NCBI GenBank assembly: GCA_032717465.1
Contig: CM064632.1
Location: forward strand, 23,488,465 to 23,552,464
Length of the DNA: 64,000 nt
From: Coenobita brevimanus
Taxonomy: Eukaryota > Arthropoda > Malacostraca > Decapoda > Coenobitidae
Reading direction: 5' to 3'
In this document: positions 25,479 to 37,180 of the stretch, piece after piece
Numbering within the stretch: position 1 is the stretch's first letter
Layout: every line of letters begins with the position of its first letter
The notes under the pieces: generated by a model
Told to the model about the DNA's origin: nothing
What the model saw: the letters and a program-made list of their open reading frames with translations, nothing else
Database searches by the model: none
Position numbers and translations under genes: made by a program

Positions 25479-27952
25479 TGGTAAGGGGTTGGCAATAGCC
25501 AACACCTACTTTCGTCATAAGATGATCCACCGGTATACATGGAGAATAATGAGGAGGATGGATGGTGAACTTGTTGAACGAAAGGCAATGATAGACTACG
25601 TGTGTGTGGATGAGCGAATGAGAAGACAAGTGTTGGATGCAAGAGTGTGGAGAGGGTGGGGGAATGGAGTCTCGGACCATCACTTAGTGATGGCCAAGGT
25701 AGAGCTGCAAAGAAAGTGGTTGAGGAGACGAAGGGGAAGACAGGAAGAAGCAGCTCCTGTGAGAAGAGTGGAGAAATTGCAAGATTGTGAGAAAATGACA
25801 GAGTATAAGAGCATAGTGGAAGAAAGATTGGGAAGGTATGAGCTAGAGCAGATGGTAGGGGTGGAAGACGTATGTAAGATACTCACGGAAGAGATAAGCG
25901 CAGCGTGTGAGGCGGTTTGTGGAGTGAGGAGGAGATGCAAGGGTGTGCAAGGGACAGCATGGTGGAATGATGAGGTGAAACGAGCTGTGGAACAAAAGAA
26001 GAAGGCATATGGTGAATGGTTGGCGAGTGGAGGTAGGGGAGAAGATGAGAGAGAGAAGAGAGAGGTATATGTGAGCAGGAGAAGGGAGGTTAAGAGACTG
26101 GTGAAGGAGAGTAAGAAGAAAGTGGATGAAGAGTTTGGGAGGAATCTGAGTGTGAAATGGAGGGAAAGAAATTGTTTTGGAAGGAGGTAAAGAAAGTAAG
26201 GCAGTGTGAAAGGGGAAATAGTACGGGAGTGAAAGATAGGAATAATAGATTGTTGGTGGAGAAGAGAGAGAAATTGAGGAGATGGAAGGAGCACTTTGAG
26301 GATTTGTTGAATGTAGAGAGTGAGAGCAGTGTGAGTATAAGTGGTTGGGGAATGGCTGGGAGAAGAAGAGATGAGAGGAGGGAGGAAGAGATCAGTAGGT
26401 CGGAAGTAGTGGAAGCGATGAAGAAGATTAAGCTGGGAAAGGCCCCAGGAATTGATGAAGTGTGTGGTGAAATGCTTAGGTATGGGGGTGAGATTGTTGT
26501 GGAGTGGATATAGAAGTTGTGTAGATTGGCTTGGGAAGAGGGAAGGGTTCCAGAGGACTGGAAATCAGGTATGATTGTTCCTCTGTACAAAGGAAAAGGG
26601 GAGAGAGAAGTATGTGCTAACCATAGGGGTATTTGCCTTCTTAGTGTGACTGGTAAAATATATGGTAGAATACTCATTGATAGGGTTAGGCATATGACAG
26701 AGGAGCTAGTTGGAGAAGAACAAGGGGGATTTAGGAAGGGAAAAGGGTGTGTAGATCAGATATTTGTTCTAAGATGTTTAGTGAAGTATCTAGAGAAGGG
26801 AAGGAAAGTGTATGCTGCCTTCATGGACTTGGAGAAAGCTTATGACAGAATGGATAGGCAAGGTATGTGGAAGGTATTAAGAATATATGGAGTGGAGGGG
26901 AAATTGTTGAGTGCTGTGAAAAGTATGTACGAGGGAGCTAGGGCTACGGTGCGAGTGGATGGTGAGCTGAGTGAGTTCTTTGATCTCAATGTGGGACTGA
27001 AACAGGGGTGTGTGATGTCTCCATGGTTGTTTAATATATATATGGATGGGGTTGTAAAGGAGGTGCAAGGTAGGGCAGTGGATGTGGGGGTGGCCCTAAT
27101 GAATGAGGGTGAGATTTGGAAGCTTCCGGTGTTGCTGTTTGCTGATGATACGGTGTTTTTGAGTGAAGATGAATGGGAGTTGCAAGGTTTGGTGAATGAA
27201 TTTGGGACAGTGTGTAGGAGGAGGAAGCTGAAAGTTAATGTAAACAAAAGTAAAGTTATGGTGTTTGAGAGGAATGAAGTCACAGAGTGTGCAGTGAGGC
27301 TGGATGGTGAGGATATGGAGAATGTGAGTGCATTCAAGTACTTGGGTAGTGTGATGAGTAAGGATGGAACTTTGGGGGATGAAGTACGTGAAAGGGTACA
27401 GCAGGGAAGAAAGGTTGTTGGTACACTGAAGGCAGTGATGAGAAATAGGGAGGTGAGTGTGGAAGTTAAGAAGTCACTGCTTGATGGTATTGTGATCCCT
27501 ACCCTGACGTATGGAAGCGAGGCGTGGACCTTGCAAGAGGGGAACAAGTCAAGAGTGAGAGCAGTGGAAATGAGTTACTTGAGAGGAGCATGTGGAGTGA
27601 CGTGGAGGGACAGGTTGACGAATGAAGACGTGAAGGAACGTTGTGGGGTAGATGTGGATGTGGTTGAAAAGATTAGGAGAAATACACTGAGGTGGTTTGG
27701 ACATGTGGAGAGAATGGAGAATGAAAGACTGATTAAGAGGGTGTATGTAGGTGAGGTGGAGGGAGGGAGAGGGAGGGGTAGACCGAGGATGAGGTGGAGG
27801 GATGGAGTTGAGAGGTATATGAGGGAGGGGGGGTGAGTTGGGGGGAGGGTAGTCAAATGGTGGGTGACAGAGTGACTTGGAGGCGTTTTGTCTGCGGCCA
27901 CCCTTTGCGGGATTAGGGCGTCGGGCTGTAGATAGATAGATAGATAGACTTT
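25479..27952 (+). mobile_element. RTE-like non-LTR retrotransposon, 5' truncated, with (GATA)n tail
   Basis: The element starts abruptly inside its endonuclease domain at about 25479 and ends with a GTAGATAGATAGATAGATAG tail at 27931-27951. Truncation at the 5' end and a simple-repeat 3' tail are typical of target-primed reverse transcription. It lies in the opposite orientation inside the CR1/L2-like LINE. Clade assignment rests on the endonuclease style (NT.F....YTW, IDYV, SDHHLV) and on the C-terminal WFGHVERM...GRGRPRMRW.D block, and is inferred. No target-site duplication was clear. Confidence 0.9.
25483..27836 (+). pseudogene. Endonuclease/reverse transcriptase ORF of the RTE-like LINE, broken by a frameshift and a stop
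   Basis: The first segment (to 26190) carries the truncated apurinic-type endonuclease: IANTYF, RYTW, AMIDYVCVDE and GVSDHHLV. Near 26150-26160 the frame shifts by one base between GRNLSVK and MEGKKLFWKEVKKVR. A TAG at 26511-26513 interrupts EWI*KLCRLAWEEG, probably a mutated TGG. The reverse transcriptase core is otherwise intact: LGKAPGIDEV, VPLYKGKGE, GFRKGKGCVDQ, AAFMDLEKAYDRMD, LKQGCVMSPWLFNIYMDGV and the catalytic FADDTVFLSE. The C-terminus holds TYGSEAWTL and RWFGHVERMENERL. Few lesions and an intact catalytic box suggest a fairly young insertion. Confidence 0.9.
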
Positions 27953-28038
27953 TACATTCTTTATCAAACCATGTCTTTATTTTAATTTCTGCTTCTTTGC
28001 GCCGAGGGATGTAACATTGGACTCCTGTTTCATAAAGT
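27952..28038 (-). mobile_element. 5' continuation of the split CR1/L2-like LINE
   Basis: Directly after the (GATA)n tail of the plus-strand LINE, the minus strand reads TGVQCYIPRRKEAEIKIKT then WFDKECK. This is the YIP.R...W...C block that lies between endonuclease and reverse transcriptase in this LINE group. It would continue into AQMLWNRYRRHNS on the far side at 25478, proving that the two blocks were once one element. The remnant runs into a (GT)n(GA)n tract at 28039, so its endonuclease is not in the window. Confidence 0.8.
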
Positions 28039-28050
28039 GTGTGTGTGTGT

Positions 28051-28096
<46 letters not shown>

Positions 28097-28388
28097 CTTG
28101 GTCTGACAGGAGTGCCGGAAGGCCATTTACATATTCAAGAATTCTGAGGCCACTTCATCCGGAAAAATGCACGAAAATGAAACAATTCGAAAGAAAGTGA
28201 GAAATATAGCGAGAGAGAAGAAAAAGATATATACCGGTATGAAAGGAAAAAGATAGAAAAATCATCGGGGGGGGGGGTGAGGCTAATATATACTGATAAA
28301 ATTCTTGAATACGTAAACGCCTCTCACAGGTCCGCTCTCTCTCTCTCTCTCTCATCATCGTCACCAACACCATCCTCCTCTTCCTCAT

Positions 28389-28420
<32 letters not shown>

Positions 28421-28541
28421 CACCTGTGAGAGGCGATTACTTATTCAAGAATTTTGTCCGTATGAAAAACGACAAAGAAGGTAAAAAGAAAAATGAAATT
28501 AAGGGAGAAACTGAATAAACGCAGTGTGAATGTGAATAATA

Positions 28542-28578
<37 letters not shown>

Positions 28579-28640
28579 GGCACTGGGATAGAGGGACTGG
28601 CGTTTACATATTCAAGAATTCCGAGATGATTCGAGACAGA
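28039..28640. repeat. Fold-back repeat built from a conserved motif and CT/GA microsatellites
   Basis: The arms AAAATTCTTGAATACGTAAA... (28298-28331) and ACCTGTGAGAGGCGATTACT... (28422-28455) are complementary at 32 of 34 positions. They flank (CT)n and (GA)n runs. Two more copies of TTTACATATTCAAGAATTC lie at 28125-28143 and 28603-28621, each beside a (GA)n or (CT)n run. Confidence 0.85.
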
Positions 28641-29260
28641 TCCCACGGTCCCATTCACCTCAATACTCTATAACACACTCGAGTTTCTTTTCACCTTTTC
28701 TTAGTTCCTTTCCTTGTCTTTTTTGCCTACTTATTCTATTCCATTTTCTCCTCCCTTTTGCTTCCCTGTTCCGTTATTCTCCTAGTAGCTTCTCTTTAAT
28801 ATTTTTACACATTACTGTTGTCATTTAATAGTTGTTCCTGTTGTTGTTTTCTTTTTCTCCTCTTCTTGTCCTTCTTCTATTCTTTCTTTCTTCTTCCCCT
28901 TTTCCCTCTCCTTGTCCTTCTCCTCCCTTTTCTTATTCTTTTTCTTTCTTCAGTCATATTTTTTTTCTTTTTCTTTTGCCCTCCTCCTCTTTTTCATTTT
29001 CTTCCTCTTTTTCTTCTTCCTCCAGAGTTCGAGGCAGAATCCACGATCACATCAACACCCAGCTTCAGTGGAATCTTTTTTTTTCTCTCTCTCTTTTCCT
29101 TCTTTATGTCATTTCACTTAATCTGTTTCTCTACTCATTTTCTCCCCTTCTTCTTTTACTCTAATAGTCTTGCTTTCCTAGTTTCTTCTGTTTTTTTCCC
29201 TTGTTCTTGTCGATATTATAGTTGATCTCCTCCTCCTCCTCCTCCACCTCCTCCTCCTCC

Positions 29261-29311
<51 letters not shown>

Positions 29312-29800
29312 CCATAATTTTTCTCCCTTCTTTCTTTCTTTCTGTCTTTCCTCATGTGTAAAGGCAGATTTTACTTTTTCATTCATGCCAACAATATATC
29401 ACTCAAATTTACTTTTTTCTTCATATGCTTATCTCTACAAGTTCGTTTAATTTTTCTCTTATTTTCTTACGTATTAAGTGTCTTTTCCCAATATTTTTCT
29501 CTTCATTTTCTTCAGTTTCCTTCATTTTTCTTCCTTAAATCTTTTTCACTGAAATTCTCATCCTTTCCTTCTTTTGTCCTATTACTTTTCCAATTTCTCT
29601 TTCTTGTTGCTGCTTTCCTACACTTCTGAGATCGTTTGAGGCACAGCTCGTTAACTTGGGAGACTCTATGACCTTTTCTTTCCCAATTTATCTCTGCTTG
29701 TGACACGTTATTAATCTCTTATGTTATTTAAGCAATCAACGTCAGTATTACAATGACATAATTAACATACAAGAAAAGAGTAAACTGTAAAATAAATCGC
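28641..29800 (+). repeat. Pyrimidine-rich stretch with CTC/ATC triplet runs
   Basis: 28690-29640 is pyrimidine-rich, with CTC triplets and (ATC)n at 29228-29310. A MITE-like right arm AAATAAATCGCTAAGGATAA lies at 29790-29809. Confidence 0.8.
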
Positions 29801-30449
29801 TAAGGATAAGGTGCCACGGAGACTCCTGAACAGATAGGAAAATGACTCGCTGCTTATTTCTATATATTTACTTTTCCTCCACCACCACCACCACCACCAC
29901 CACCACCACCATCACCATTATCACCATCACTATCACCATCACTATCACCATCATCACCATTACCATCATCACCACCACCATCAGCATCAGCATCACCATC
30001 ACCATCACCACCATCATCACTGTCAACGTCATCACTATCAACATTATCACTGACATTTCTATCACCACAACACAGTGCCGTATTCCCCTGTCCCTCCCCC
30101 ACCAAACAGACTAAACAAAAAGCTGAATATTAATTCCTCCCAACGGCACGATGCCAGATCAATTTTTTTCAGTCCTAACCTTCCCTAAGAATGCGAACAA
30201 CAAATCGATGTACAATCCAGGTCCCCAATTATAGAGCTGGGTAAACAGATGCCATTTTGAAACACCTCGCCCAGGCTGAATAAAATCGCCAGCAGGTAGC
30301 AAGAATGAAATGAAAATATCCGCCATCGCAGTGAAGGTGTTAAGGGTTGTGAAGGGAGGATTATTCTGAAGGGGAATGAGTTGGAAATATCGTGAGGGAA
30401 GGAGAGAGAAAATAATTAACATGCGAAGGACGTGAGAGAGTTCGATCGG
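29801..30449. repeat. ACC/ATC triplet repeat then unremarkable sequence
   Basis: (ACC)n at 29879-29909, with degenerate ATC/ACC triplets to 30060. A dispersed-motif copy GCTGAATAAAATCGCCAGC is at 30275-30293. Confidence 0.8.
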
Positions 30450-30520
30450 TTCAAGAATTTAACTCAGGTTCTTGTAGTCGGCTTCTGGATGTGCTAACCA
30501 ATGCACCAACGGCTCTTAAT
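30450..30520 (-). mobile_element. tRNA-like SINE head fragment
   Basis: The minus strand reads GTTGGTGCATTGGTTAGCAC (30510-30491), a good A-box region, then CCTGAGTTAAATTC (30468-30455), a decayed B box. Spacing fits a tRNA head. A complete acceptor stem and a tail are absent, so it is a fragment and not a tRNA gene. Confidence 0.5.
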
Positions 30521-31185
30521 ATTCTACCTTACCTTCTTTATACACCGCCATCACTTCCGCCATCACCACCAGATGACTGACTCTACCCACCAGCAATATT
30601 CTTCCTCTCCCTCCCCCTCCCCCTCCAACCCCTCCCCTTCCCCCTCCCTCTCCTCCTGTCTTGCTCCCTTCCACTAAATGCTTCCCCCTTCCTGCTCCCC
30701 TAACTTCTCTTTCCTCTCCCCCTCCTCTCTCTCCTGCTCCGAACCCCCCCTCCCTTTCACTCTCCTTCCTCTCTCTCCCCTACCCTCTCCATCACAATAC
30801 CCTGTCCCCCCTCCTCTCATTTCCTCCTCCTTCCATCCCTCCCTGCTCCCCTCCCCACCTCTTCCTGTTTTTTCCTCTCCCCTCTCTTCCGACGATTCTT
30901 TCCTTTCCCTTCTTCCTCCTCACGTCCCCTCTCATTACTCCTCCCTCCCTTTCCTCTCATTCCCCTCCTCTCCCCCACCCCTTCCCCTCCCGCCATCATC
31001 GTTCCCATATCGAAATAAATCATCTGACAGTAGCAAGATTACTGATAATTACCGTTGCTTAATACTGATGACGTTGTGAATGCCTATAAGCCCTTCAGTG
31101 CGGTAACGTATTTTTTCTTGCCATTATCAGAAGGTTTTTCTGAGCCTAGGGAAGATTTTTCACACTGGAGGGGTTAAATATCGTC
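30521..31185 (+). repeat. Polypyrimidine tract
   Basis: 30595-31000 is almost all C and T; the remainder is unremarkable except for a motif copy at 31013-31040. Confidence 0.85.
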
Positions 31186-31449
31186 ACCCTCATAAAAAAA
31201 AAAAAAAATGCCTAAGTCATTTTTTTCTACTTTTCGGGAAATCGCAAAAAAAAAAAAAAAAAAAAAAATCATCATTTTCTTAATTTTCAATGACTTAGGC
31301 AGAAACATGAGGCGCATTTTAGACCACTCACACACTAGACCTGACAAAGGCAGCTATACCAATAGGTGCGCCACGTGATGAAGAATTTATTTAGGCAAAA
31401 ATCCAAAAATCACCGAGAAATTACTTTGGCAGTTTTTGTTTATGAGGGT
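31186..31449. mobile_element. Second MITE type with ACCCTCATAAA inverted ends
   Basis: The element opens ACCCTCATAAA(n)TGCCTAAGTCA and closes TGGCAGTTTTTGTTTATGAG GGT, giving about 35 bp of imperfect inverted repeats over 264 bp. Inside, TGCCTAAGTCAT (31209-31220) and ATGACTTAGGCA (31290-31301) form a perfect 12-bp inverted pair, so the left part can fold on itself. No target-site duplication was identified. Confidence 0.55.
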
Positions 31450-32192
31450 TACAATATGCCTTCATTAAACAAGCACCCGCGCCACACACTGGACTAAGGG
31501 CCGAATACTGGCTTTACCTTGTGACCCTGACCTTCTACAGACTGCTCCTGAATTAAAGTTATTTCGTTCCTCCTGCCCTACCATGAACCCTTCCACCAAG
31601 TTAGGTCGATATCGGATCTAGACTCTGACACCCATACCCTCTGACCCTGACTTTTGACTCTTCCTTGTGACCTTCGATCGAAATTGAATTCCTCCATCCG
31701 TGCCTATCATGAACCATTCCACAAAGTTGATGTAAATCGGAGGAAATTAGTTAATTCAGCCTTGCCATGTGACCTTGACCTTTGACTTACTATTCTCTAT
31801 AACAAGGTCAGCATCTACTCTGACCCTTAACCCAACTCCAAAGTTTGGTCCAAATAGGATGAAAACCTGTAGTTTTGTTCATACACAGGTACATGGGTCG
31901 AACTTTGACCTTGCCCTGTGACCTTGGCCATTGACCGATTGTTCGCAAAACCTAATCTCTTCGTTTTTGCTTTATCCTCAACCATGCAACCAAGTTTGGT
32001 GTAAATCGTAACAAAACTGTTTAAGTCAACCTTGCTGGGTCACGTATTGACCTAGCCCTGTGACCCTGACCCTTGATCTATTGCTCTCAAAAACCTGACT
32101 CAAATGCCTCAGGTAAGTTTGGTTAAAATCAGATAAATCTTAGTTATTTTGTTCACACTGGTGTAGTCACCAACGATACAGATGACTCGTGT

Positions 32193-32200
<8 letters not shown>
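31450..32200 (+). repeat. GACCTTGACC-type dispersed repeat, long copy
   Basis: Successive ~110-130-bp units each with a TGTGACC.TGACC block and a CCAAGTTTGGT..AAATC block. An (ATC)n run at 32199-32222 ends it. The first unit matches 1-120. Confidence 0.75.
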
Positions 32201-32223
<23 letters not shown>

Positions 32224-32743
32224 CATGCTTCAAAAATTACCTTAAAATACTGGGCGTTTATATACACATTCACTTTGCAAATTAAACCTTAACTCAATTG
32301 AATTTTTTTTTCCCGGTTTAAAATCGAAATAGCTTCTACTTATACTATAAAGGAGAATACTGAGGCATAAAGTGCAGAATAAATCGCTATGGAAGAGTTG
32401 TGACGAAGGCTTCAGAGACACAGAAAGCGACCGTAAACCTAACTCTTGTACTTCATCTAGGGGAGAACCAGGGATTAGCAAAAACAAACCCAACCACTCC
32501 AGCCTTTTGACACTACCATACACTGGATTTGTCTCTCCTTACAGACGCCCCTTCTGCTTCGTGCTTGGCAGGAATGGGGAGGGATTAATTCTAGCAATAA
32601 CCCTCCCTTCGCTGACAGGTCAGGTTTTGCAGGGGATCACTTACAGATGTCACACCCTTCATCACCATCATCATCAGCATCACCATCCTCCTCCTCCTCC
32701 TCCTATCATCATCATCACAGACAACCCACCCACAATGAGCACC

Positions 32744-32750
<7 letters not shown>
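32201..32750. other. Low-feature stretch with a MITE-like arm
   Basis: AGAATAAATCGCTATGGAAG at 32376-32395 resembles the MITE right arm; CATCATCAGCATCACC triplets at 32660-32720. No gene. Confidence 0.5.
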
Positions 32751-32812
<62 letters not shown>

Positions 32813-32922
32813 ACGCAAATGCCACCCCCCTCGTTCCTCCCTAAGCCATCATTCATCTAATCTACGCTTCTCCCACCCTCCATTCCACCACCAACTGAGT
32901 CAATCCTCTATGGTGAAAGATA

Positions 32923-32999
<77 letters not shown>
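32751..32999. repeat. CT, GT and GA microsatellites
   Basis: (CT)n at 32751-32808; (GT)n at 32924-32959 joined to (GA)n at 32960-32998. Confidence 0.95.
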
Positions 33000-33002
<3 letters not shown>

Positions 33003-33299
33003 GTCCACAGCAGACCTGAATTAGACCAAAGAGGGGACTAGCGCGTGTGGTCATTATCAAAGTCAGCTAAAATTCCACTGCCTTTGAATTATAAGGTCAA
33101 GCTAAATTATTACAAGGCAGATTAGCGTTAAAAAATTCTATAGCTTTTAAGATATGATGGCGCCGAGTTAAAAGAAATTTATTTATACACTAATTTCCTC
33201 GTAGCTACAATTTCATAACAAAGATCTGAAACAGGATGAAGTGGAGCCGAGTTACAGCAAAATATGGTAAACATAATATATGCATAGCATATATTATGC
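33000..33299 (+). repeat. Degenerate tandem array, left flank of the 33-kb LINE
   Basis: CAGCAGACCTGAATTAGACC, AGAGGGGACTAGCGCGTG and GTCAGCTAAAATTCCACTGC match blocks at 36818-36870 and 37140-37170 beyond the LINE. A perfect 12-bp palindrome with a 3-bp loop lies at 33272-33298 (CATAATATATGC / GCATATATTATG). Confidence 0.65.
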
Positions 33300-36200
33300 T
33301 CCAAATGGAGCAGACTGTAGCACCAGTCGAACAGGGCAGTACTCCCGAGGTGGATGGCAAGCTGGTGACAGGGAGAGCTGGAGCTCCCGTTTCACCAGCC
33401 CTCAGGACTTGATCCTGACCATCTCCCTTTGCTGAACATTTTCAGTGCATTCATTTACACAGAGAGTAGGCCAGCATGCTCTCATAATACCTCTACCTTC
33501 AACTGTCTACACCACACTACATGCGCATAACATATCACATCTTCTACTCACGTCTTTAGTAATGGCCGCTGCAATCTTACTATCAAATGAGGTGGAACCA
33601 CGGATTGCCACCACCGGCAGGGTAGGGCTGGCGGCACAGGGTCCTCCCGGCCGCCATCAAGCGACTGTGCCGGCAGCGACTGTTGCTATTTCCGGTAATG
33701 CTCGTCGGCGAAGAAGTGACTCTGCGGCCTTATTCTTTACCAACATCCGCGGCCTTACCACAAATTTAAACTCGGTTCATTTTTTCCTTCAGTCCATATC
33801 CCCTTTGGCCCTTTTCCTCACAGAACCACAAATCTCACCCTCTACCGATATATCTCCATTTTGTTTTCCCGGTTACCATCTCCTTACAAACTTCCGTAAC
33901 AAGGGCGGTACCTGCTGTTATATCAAATCGCAATATGCAGTTAACACTATTTTAAACTTCACTTCATTCAGTTTTGATTACTCATTATATAAATTAAATT
34001 GTCAAAACATTACCAAATATATTTGTGTAGTTTATCGTTCCCCCAATGCTTCATCGGAACCCAGTGTATTTGATTCCATATCCACTCAGTTGAGTAACCT
34101 TGACCTTGCCCTTGGCACCGAAATTACCATTTTGGGTGATTTTAACAAACACAATGTTGAATGGTTATTGCATTCTGCCCGGACTGACAACGCTGGTCTA
34201 GAATGCGAGCTGTTTGCAGAATCGCTTAATCTCACCCAGTTAGTAAAGCAACCAACCAGAATACCTGATAATCCTGACCATAATGCCCATCTCTTGGATT
34301 TACTCTTGACAAATAATCCAGATCAGTACAGGAGAAAGGTAGTGTCACCACTTGGATCCTCTGACCACAATCTCATCAAAGCCTCATTAGTTAACCCTCC
34401 CACACCTCCCTGTTCTGAACCTGTCAGGGTGACCCCATGGCACTTTGATAGGGCAGACTGGGATGGATTTAGAAATTATCTTGCTGATGTTCCATGGCAG
34501 TCTTTCTTCTCTAGTGACCCCAATTCTACCCAGTCCCACATTTGCGACTTAATACTAGCTGGTATGGATTTATTCATACAAAGTCAACAGTTCACTAAAA
34601 GATCGAACTCCCTCAAATGGTTTGATGGCAACTGTGCCAGAGCAACAGCCCAAAAGTCATTAGCATATAACTCTTACTTAAAATCAAAAACATCTGAATC
34701 ACTCTCCCAATTTAAAATTGCTAGAAAATCATGCAAAAGCTGTATTAAATCTATCTAAATCGAACTTTCTTCAAAAGCAAGCATCAAAACTACTTAACAA
34801 CCCTAATGACAATAGAATATTCTGGTCAACTCTTAATTCTTTCAATAATAACTTTAACAAGTCATCTTCCATTCCCCCACTAAAATCTTCAGATGGCGAC
34901 ATTACAAATGACCCACGTGGGAAAGCAGATATCTTTGCCAGTACCTTTGCCAGAAACTCTACCATAGACGATACCAGCCAGAATGTCCCAGTACTGGAAC
35001 TTGACTCTCCCGAAATTGCCCCACTTAAAATACAGACAAGATACGTAAAATCCATCCTAGACAATTTACCTACCAATAAAGCTCCAGGCCCAGATGGAAT
35101 TCCGCTAATTGTTTTGAAAAAGTGTTCCCCTGATCTTGCCTCTGTCCTAGCTAAATTATCCAGACTATGCATACGTACTGCTTTATTCCCAAATTCATGG
35201 AAAGAAGCCAATATCCACCCAATTCCGAAGAAAGGAAGTTCGTCTGACCCCTCTGATTACAGACCAATAGCTGTCACATCTTCTCTTGGTAAGGTATTTG
35301 AAACTTTAATTAATAAGCACATTGTTAAACATCTTGAATCCAACAACTTAATTAGTGATAGACAATATGGTTTTCGCCATGAAAGATCCACCATTGCCAT
35401 ACTCAATCTCTTAACTCACACCATCTATCAATCAGTTGATCTTTTTGGAGAAACTCATGCAGTAGCTCTTGATATCTCTACAGATTTCGACAGAGTATGG
35501 CACCGTTCCCTGCTGTCCAAACTCCCTTGCTATGGACTAAAGTCTTTTGTTCCTTTGATTTCTTCATATCTTAGGGACAGGAAAATAAGAGTAAAAGTAG
35601 ATGATGTAGATTCCAATTTCCACTCAATTAACGCCGGCGTGCCGCAGGGATCAGTTCTGGCGCCAACCCTATTTCTGGTTCATATTAATGATCTCTTATC
35701 TGTCACCCACAATCCCATTCACTCATATGCAGATGACTCAACACTATGTAGTTCATTCACACTCAGACATCCATTTACAAAGTCTAATATCTCCACCTCT
35801 CAACTCAGTACAGCCATCTCCATAAATCAAGATCTATCTACAATCAGTGAATGGGGACAAAACAACCTTGTCTCTTTTAATGCTAGTAAAACTAAATATA
35901 TACAGTTTACTACTAGACAGATACTGCCAGATTCGTACATTACCTTCAGTGCTACTAATATTCCCATCTCCAAAAGTGTTGAAATTCTTGGCGTCTCAAT
36001 TAACAGTGCCCTCAGCTGGACCTCTCATGTCAGATCACTTGCTAAAACCGCCTCAAAGAAACTTGGATTATTGTACAGAGTCCGTAACTTCTTCACCGAT
36101 GAGCAGTTAGCTATAATTTATAAGAGTCATGTGCGCTCTCAGCTTAAATATTGCTCACCCTTGTGGAATGGTTGTGGAGAGGTTGCATTAAGACAACTAG

Positions 36201-36653
36201 ACAAAATTCAGAACAAAGCTGTTAGAATCATTAACAACCCTGCCATTACAAATAAACTACCTCCCCTGCAAGTAAGAAGGAATGTTGCTTCCCTTGCATT
36301 ATTTTACAGATATTTTTTTTGGCAAATGCTCAGACGAAGTTACGTCCATGGTGCCACCTCTCCATGCCTTCCCTCGTGCTACACGGGCATCTGGTAGCGC
36401 TCATGACTGGAATGTCACTCAGCCATATTGCAGAACTTCTGCCTATCAGAACTCTTTCATTCCCCGAACTGCATCACTCTGGAACTCGCTTCCCCAGAGT
36501 TATTTCCCTCCAAATTTCAACCCACAGCTGTTCAAGACTAATTGTTAAAGATATTTTATGAACAGAGGACACCAGTAATCTGGTGTATGGATTATTTCTT
36601 TTTTAGTCATTTGTTTTTCCTTCCTCCGTTGTTATTTATAAAAAAAAAAAAAT
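33300..36653 (+). mobile_element. Jockey/CR1-like non-LTR retrotransposon with poly(A) tail
   Basis: The element includes a leader from about 33300, an endonuclease plus reverse transcriptase frame, a ~90-bp 3' UTR and a terminal A run at 36640-36652. It sits inside a degenerate tandem array whose units recur on both sides (33000-33300 and 36655-37180). No ORF1 gag-like frame with CCHC knuckles was seen upstream, so the copy is probably 5' truncated or of an ORF2-only type. The 5' boundary is approximate and no target-site duplication was resolved. Confidence 0.85.
33445..36548 (+). pseudogene. ORF2 (endonuclease + reverse transcriptase) of the Jockey/CR1-like LINE, two frameshifts
   Basis: Residues from about 93 onward form an apurinic-type endonuclease: FFTNIRGL, LFLTEPQIS, VVYRSPNASS, ILGDFNKHNVEW, LLDLLLTNNP and GSSDHNLI. 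A one-base frameshift near 34751-34758 separates ARKSCKSCIKS from KSNFLQKQASKL. The reverse transcriptase shows NKAPGPDGIP, DYRPIAVTSSLGKVFE, YGFRHERST, ALDISTDFDRVWH, GVPQGSVLAPTLF and the catalytic SYADDSTL. ISTDFDRVWH is unusual, since the family normally has ISKAFDRVWH. A second frameshift lies in the T run at 36311-36320. The next frame then ends with FIPRTASLWNSLPQSYFPP and LFKTNC at 36548. Both breaks make it inactive as read. Confidence 0.9.
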
Positions 36654-36654
36654 G

Positions 36655-37180
36655 ACTTAGGGGAGGAGTAGGGGGACGAGTGAAATGTTTTTATCCCGTG
36701 GCAGCTAAAACTACACTACAGATGGATTACCAGGTGCAGCAGATATACGCGATAAAGCTAAAATGGTATATGGTAAAGCTAAAACAGTAGATGGTAAAGT
36801 TGGAGTAGTATACAGCAGACCTAAATTAGACCTGAGAGTCGAGAAGTAGAGAGGAACTAGCAAGTGAAGCCCAGTTAATACAGTAAATGAAGCTAAAACA
36901 GTGTATGGGCAAACTAGAAACAGAGCGTGATAAAGCTAGAGTTGTGTACTGTAGACGTGAGTTAGATCTGAGAGTCGAGAGGTGGAGATGAATCACCAGG
37001 AGGCGTAAATATATGATAAACAGTATATATATGCTAAAACAGTACATATTAAAGCTAAAACAGTAGTCACTAAAGCTAAATTATACAGAAGACATTAATT
37101 AGCGCTAAGAGTGGAGTAGAGGGAGGAGTGTAGCCTCATACTCCGGCAACAGCAAAAATTCCACTACACCAAAAGGTCCT
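36655..37180 (+). repeat. Degenerate tandem array, right flank of the 33-kb LINE
   Basis: Repeated AAAGCTAAAACAGTA, CAGACCTAAATTAGACCTGA and GAGAGTCGAGA blocks occur near 36700, 36790-36870, 36890-36990 and 37050-37110, roughly 130 bp apart. Confidence 0.7.

Noticed and set aside
25680..27967. Several Ser/Leu/Pro-rich open frames on the minus strand of the LINE
   Set aside because: They are antisense shadows of the LINE reading frame.
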